Source: JBOZRQ01 sp050789255
GTDB taxonomy: Bacteria; Bacillota; Sulfobacillia; Symbiobacteriales; Symbiobacteriaceae
Length of the DNA: 64,000 bases
Assembly (NCBI GenBank): GCA_050789255.1
Contig: JBOZRQ010000040.1
Coordinates: 1 to 64,000 of the forward strand
Direction: 5' to 3'
In this document: positions 60,829 through 64,000 of the stretch, piece by piece
How positions within the stretch are numbered: position 1 is the first letter of the stretch
Layout of the letters: every line of letters starts with the position of its first letter
The notes under the pieces: generated by a model
Told to the model about the DNA's origin: nothing
Seen by the model: only the letters and a program-made list of their open reading frames with translations
Databases searched by the model: none
Translations under genes and position numbers: made by a program

Positions 60829-62127
60829 GTGAAGAAGTTCATGAAACTCGCTGCCTCTGCTGTTCTGCTGGCGGTGCTCGCCGGTTGCGGCAGCTCCAAG
60901 GGCACCACCCCGAGCACCAACACCGACACGCCCAAGGCCCCGGAGAAGAAAGAGATCACCATGTTCAACCTGAAGGTTGAGATCGACCAGGCGCTCAAGA
61001 ACCTGGCCGCCGACTTTGAGAAGGAGAAGAACATCAAGGTCACGGTCAAGACCTGCGGTGGCGGCTGCGACTACGGCGCCGCGCTGAAGGCCGAGATGCA
61101 GTCCGGTAAGGAGCCCGACATGTTCGTCATGGAAGGCCCCGGCAACCTCGACGTGTGGAAGCACAAGGTGGCCGACCTCTCCAGCGAGCCCTGGGTCAAG
61201 GAGGTCAACCCCGACCTGCTCGGCCTGAAGCTGGACGGCAAGATCGTCGGCTTCCCGGTGGCCATTGAGGGCTACGGCCTGATCTACAACAAGGCGATCC
61301 TGGACAAGGCCGGCGTCAACCCCGACGCCATCAAGACCTACGCCGACCTGGAGAAGGCCTTCAAGACCATCAACGACAAGAAGAAGGATCTGGGCATTGA
61401 CGCCGTCGTATCCTACTCCACCAAGGAGACCTGGATCAGCGGCAACCACACCTTCAACATGTACCTGGCGGCCCGCGACAACGCCGACAAGTTCACTGAC
61501 GACCTGTTGGCCGGCAAGGTGGACGTGAAGGCTGACCCGCTCGCCAAGGATTACGCCAAGCTGATCAAGCTGATCCTGGACTATTCGGACAAGGCCAAGC
61601 TGGAGTCCCTCGACTACAACGGCCAGGTCGCCGCCTTCGGCACCGGCAAGGCCGCCTTCCTGCACCAGGGCAACTGGGCCTACGGCAACCTGAAGGACCT
61701 GAAGGCCACCTTCGACATGGGCTTCGTGCCCCTGGCCATGAACGACTCCAAGTACTCCGCCGCGATCCCCGTTGGCGTGCCTTCCTACTACTCCATCAAC
61801 AAGGACTCCAAGAACGCTGACGCCGCCAAGGAGTTCCTCAACTACATCGCCCTGACCGACCGCGGCCACAAGTACATGATCAACGAGGCCTTCATGGTGC
61901 CGGCGTTCAAGAACGTCAAGCTCCAGCCGACCGATCCGCTGGCCAAGTCGATCATGAAGTTCAACGCCGAGGGCCGCACCCTGACCTGGCAGTTCGGCAA
62001 GTTCACCGGCAAGAACTGGGGCATGCAGCAGGTGGCCCCGATCACCGCTCAGTACGGCAAGGACGGCGACCTCAGCAAGTTCCTTGATTCCCTGGACAAG
62101 GCTGCCAAGGAGTTCTCCAAGCTGTAA
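60829..62127 (+). CDS. Sugar ABC transporter substrate-binding lipoprotein
   Basis: The 432-residue precursor has a lipoprotein signal ending in L-A-G-C (Cys20) followed by a Thr/Pro linker and a family 1 extracellular binding domain (about 42-430), with I-T-M-F-N-L-K-V-E, K-E-P-D-M-F-V-M-E-G and P-V-A-I-E-G-Y-G-L-I-Y-N-K. MalE-like maltodextrin binding is plausible because of the LacI regulator and pullulanase, but not proven. GTG 60829 follows GAGGGGAG. A terminator after it would favour excess binding protein over permeases. Confidence 0.92.
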   Translation: MKKFMKLAASAVLLAVLAGCGSSKGTTPSTNTDTPKAPEKKEITMFNLKVEIDQALKNLAADFEKEKNIKVTVKTCGGGCDYGAALKAEMQSGKEPDMFVMEGPGNLDVWKHKVADLSSEPWVKEVNPDLLGLKLDGKIVGFPVAIEGYGLIYNKAILDKAGVNPDAIKTYADLEKAFKTINDKKKDLGIDAVVSYSTKETWISGNHTFNMYLAARDNADKFTDDLLAGKVDVKADPLAKDYAKLIKLILDYSDKAKLESLDYNGQVAAFGTGKAAFLHQGNWAYGNLKDLKATFDMGFVPLAMNDSKYSAAIPVGVPSYYSINKDSKNADAAKEFLNYIALTDRGHKYMINEAFMVPAFKNVKLQPTDPLAKSIMKFNAEGRTLTWQFGKFTGKNWGMQQVAPITAQYGKDGDLSKFLDSLDKAAKEFSKL

Positions 62128-62146
62128 GACCACCCCACAGGAAGGT

Positions 62147-62178
62147 GAGGGAGAGGGTCCTGCCCTCTCCCTCTTTTT
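62147..62178 (+). terminator. Partial terminator between binding protein and permeases
   Basis: gagggagagg/cctctccctc (62147-62156, 62164-62173) with ttttt. Read-through would set a high binding-protein to permease ratio. Confidence 0.85.
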
Positions 62179-62215
62179 CCGGGGACTATTGGGCCGGGCG
62201 CCCGAAAGGGGAATC

Positions 62216-63124
62216 ATGATGGGGGACAGACGCACACAAGACAGGGTGGTGTTCTGGGGGTTCCTCAGCCCGACGCTCTTCGCGTTCGCGATGGTCGTCA
62301 TCGTCCCGTTTGTGCTTGGCGTCTACTACTCGTTCACCGACTGGACGGGCGTGGTCGGCGCCGTGACCAGCTTTGTCGGGCTCAAGAACTATGCGGCCAT
62401 CTTCCGTGACCTGCGCTTCTTCTACTCGTTTGGCCTGACAGCGCTGTATGCCCTCGTGGCGATGGTCGTCATGAATGTGGTCGCCTTTGGATTGGCATTG
62501 TTGGTCACCCAGAAACTAAAGCTCAAGAACCTGTACCGTACCGGTTTCTTCCTTCCCAACCTGATCGGCGGCCTGGTGCTGGGCTACATCTGGCAGTTCA
62601 TCTTCAACGCGGCGATCCCCAACCTGGGCGACATGCTCCACTGGGAGATCCTTCGCAAATCGATGCTGGCCGAGCCCAAGACCGCCTTCTTCGCCATCAT
62701 CTTTGTGTCGACGTGGCAGTCTGCCGGTTACATCATGATGATCTACATCGCAGCGATTCTGAACGTGCCCGCTGAGCTGAACGAAGCGGCCCAGATCGAC
62801 GGGGCCGGCGGCTGGCAGCGCCTGCGCCACATCACGCTACCCATGATCGCTCCCGCCTTCACCGTCGCCTCCTTCCTCACGCTGGTCAACTCCTTCAAGA
62901 TGTTCGATGTGAACGTCTCCCTGACCAACGGCGCTCCGACGACCGAGTTTGCCGGCAAGCCCGTCTTTGGCACGGAGCTGCTGGCAATGAACATCTACAA
63001 CACAGCGTTCTCCGTGAACAATATGGCGCAGGGCCAGGCGAAGGCGGTCATCTTCTTCGTGGCGCTGGTCGCCGTCGCACTGATCCAGGTCTACTTCAAC
63101 AAGAAGCGGGAGGTGGAGATGTAA
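62216..63124 (+). CDS. Sugar ABC transporter permease (MalF/UgpA type)
   Basis: The 302-residue permease has six membrane spans and the ATPase-contact EAA loop (N-E-A-A-Q-I-D-G-A-G-G-W-Q, about 213-225). The start is ATG 62216 or the adjacent ATG 62219, with GAAAGGGG upstream; a longer frame begins in the binding-protein gene but lacks a ribosome site. The stop shares one base with the next start (taATG). The ATPase is not in the window; a shared MsmX-type ATPase is common in Firmicutes. Confidence 0.92.
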   Translation: MMGDRRTQDRVVFWGFLSPTLFAFAMVVIVPFVLGVYYSFTDWTGVVGAVTSFVGLKNYAAIFRDLRFFYSFGLTALYALVAMVVMNVVAFGLALLVTQKLKLKNLYRTGFFLPNLIGGLVLGYIWQFIFNAAIPNLGDMLHWEILRKSMLAEPKTAFFAIIFVSTWQSAGYIMMIYIAAILNVPAELNEAAQIDGAGGWQRLRHITLPMIAPAFTVASFLTLVNSFKMFDVNVSLTNGAPTTEFAGKPVFGTELLAMNIYNTAFSVNNMAQGQAKAVIFFVALVAVALIQVYFNKKREVEM

Positions 63125-63981
63125 TGGCCAGGCGCAAATCAGGCCTGCTCCTCCTCGAACTGCTCACCGCCCTGCTCTTCCTCGTCTATTTCTCCCCGTT
63201 TTACATCTTGATCGTGAATGCGTTTAAGAACCGCTTCCAGGTGTTGACCGACGTGCTGAGCCTCCCCGAGAGCTGGGGGCAGATCACGGCCAACTTCAAT
63301 TCCGTTGTAAACAATCCGAACCTGCGCTTCTGGACATCGGCAGGCAGTTCGGTGATCATTACGGTCTTCGCCCTTGCGGCTATCAGCCTGTTCTCGGCCA
63401 TGGCGGCATGGGTCCTGGTCCGGAGCAAGTCCAAGGTGTCCGGGTGGATCTTCATGCTCTACGTGGCTGCCATGGTGATCCCATTCCAGGTGGTCATGCT
63501 CCCCCTGGTCGCCTGGATGCGCATGATCCACGAGTTCAGCGGCATCCAGATGCTGCGGACCTACCAGGGGCTGATCTTCGCCTACCTCGGCTTCGGTTGC
63601 TCCCTGGCCATCTTCCTGTACCACGGGTTTATCAAGGGCATCCCTCAAGAATTGGAGCAGGCCGCCGTCATTGACGGGTGCTCAAAGACCCAGGTCTTCT
63701 TTCGCATCATCTTCCCGATTCTCAAGCCCATCACCGTGACGGTGCTGGTGCTGAACGGCATGTGGATCTGGAACGACTACCTGCTGCCGCTGCTCATGCT
63801 GGGCACGGGCAACGACATCCAGACCATTCCCCTGGCGATCGCCGGCTTCGTGGGCTCCTTTGTCAAGCAGTGGGAGCTGATCATGCTGGCTCTGCTGATG
63901 GCCATTATCCCTGTCGTCGTCTTCTACCTGTTCGCCCAGAAGCACATTATTAAGGGCATGGTAGAGGGGTCGATCAAGTAG
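63124..63981 (+). CDS. Sugar ABC transporter permease (MalG/UgpE type)
   Basis: The 285-residue second permease has six spans and the EAA-like loop E-Q-A-A-V-I-D-G-C-S-K-T-Q (about 178-190). ATG 63124 overlaps the preceding stop by one base, so the two permeases are translationally coupled and form the membrane channel. The window ends 19 bases after its stop, so further genes of the importer operon are not visible. Confidence 0.93.
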   Translation: MARRKSGLLLLELLTALLFLVYFSPFYILIVNAFKNRFQVLTDVLSLPESWGQITANFNSVVNNPNLRFWTSAGSSVIITVFALAAISLFSAMAAWVLVRSKSKVSGWIFMLYVAAMVIPFQVVMLPLVAWMRMIHEFSGIQMLRTYQGLIFAYLGFGCSLAIFLYHGFIKGIPQELEQAAVIDGCSKTQVFFRIIFPILKPITVTVLVLNGMWIWNDYLLPLLMLGTGNDIQTIPLAIAGFVGSFVKQWELIMLALLMAIIPVVVFYLFAQKHIIKGMVEGSIK

Positions 63982-64000
63982 AAGGACGGTTCAACAAAAC

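Overview
The window looks like chromosomal DNA of a high-GC, endospore-former-lineage Firmicute; the gene set resembles Symbiobacterium-type genomes, but that placement is inference. Pointers are strong AGGAGG ribosome sites, frequent GTG starts, a CIRCE-controlled groESL operon, a Bacillus-style pair of deoxynucleoside kinases, an AcoR-type sigma-54 activator, a YuaF/YuaG-type NfeD-flotillin pair and dense, convergently shared intrinsic terminators. No rRNA, tRNA, CRISPR array, transposase or phage gene was seen. The only clear decay product is a chemoreceptor remnant.

Layout. 0.3-4.7 kb: dgk-dck, then a cassette of two related membrane proteins around a permuted NlpC/P60-like hydrolase, an unknown protein and an NTF2-fold protein. 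4.7-5.9 kb: OadB-type sodium pump subunit with a 45-residue OadG-like partner. 6.2-8.2 kb: groES-groEL. 8.3-13.2 kb: membrane proteins, a GNAT/nitrilase pair and an OmpA/MotB-like protein. 13.2-19.2 kb: argC-argA(GNAT)-argJ, an MFS carrier and PepF. 19.3-21.6 kb: small proteins and a YwnB/YwnA-like oxidoreductase-Rrf2 pair. 21.6-26.3 kb: a sigma-54 unit with a tungsten/molybdenum aldehyde oxidoreductase, a MoaD-like protein, a GAF-AAA-Fis activator and a CoxG-like protein. 26.3-29 kb: Nudix, argB-argD. 29-33.4 kb: MFS, membrane proteins, flotillin-NfeD. 34-39.2 kb: CHASE-PAS histidine kinase and type I pullulanase. 39.2-43 kb: L-lactate dehydrogenase and an MpaB-like oxygenase coupled to an NDH-2-like flavoprotein carrying a cyclic-nucleotide domain. 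43-48.5 kb: argG, chemoreceptor remnant, an MFS efflux gene behind a leader-peptide attenuator, argH. 48.6-54.4 kb: response-regulator diguanylate cyclase, carA, carB. 54.4-59.5 kb: an Lrp-lysJ-amidohydrolase-pyrophosphatase-like operon and a TPR lipoprotein. 59.6-64 kb: LacI regulator and a sugar ABC importer (binding protein, two permeases).

Integration. Arginine synthesis is split over five transcription units (argC-argA-argJ, argB-argD, argG, argH, carA), and each begins with the same two-box arginine operator. In every case the -35 hexamer lies inside box 1 and the -10 hexamer inside box 2, so the operator is itself the core promoter. Pullulanase and the LacI/ABC cluster probably serve alpha-glucan use, with LDH as fermentative outlet.

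Most noteworthy: (1) a 25-codon leader ORF enclosed by an 8-bp stem and followed by a terminator with alternative pairings, ahead of a MefA-like efflux gene; (2) the arginine operator/promoter design; (3) two GG-N10-GC sigma-54 promoters on either side of an AcoR-like activator, with a perfect 11-bp inverted repeat as a likely activator site; (4) the MpaB/NDH-2-cNMP pair; (5) two genes whose best Shine-Dalgarno points to an ATC or ATT start.
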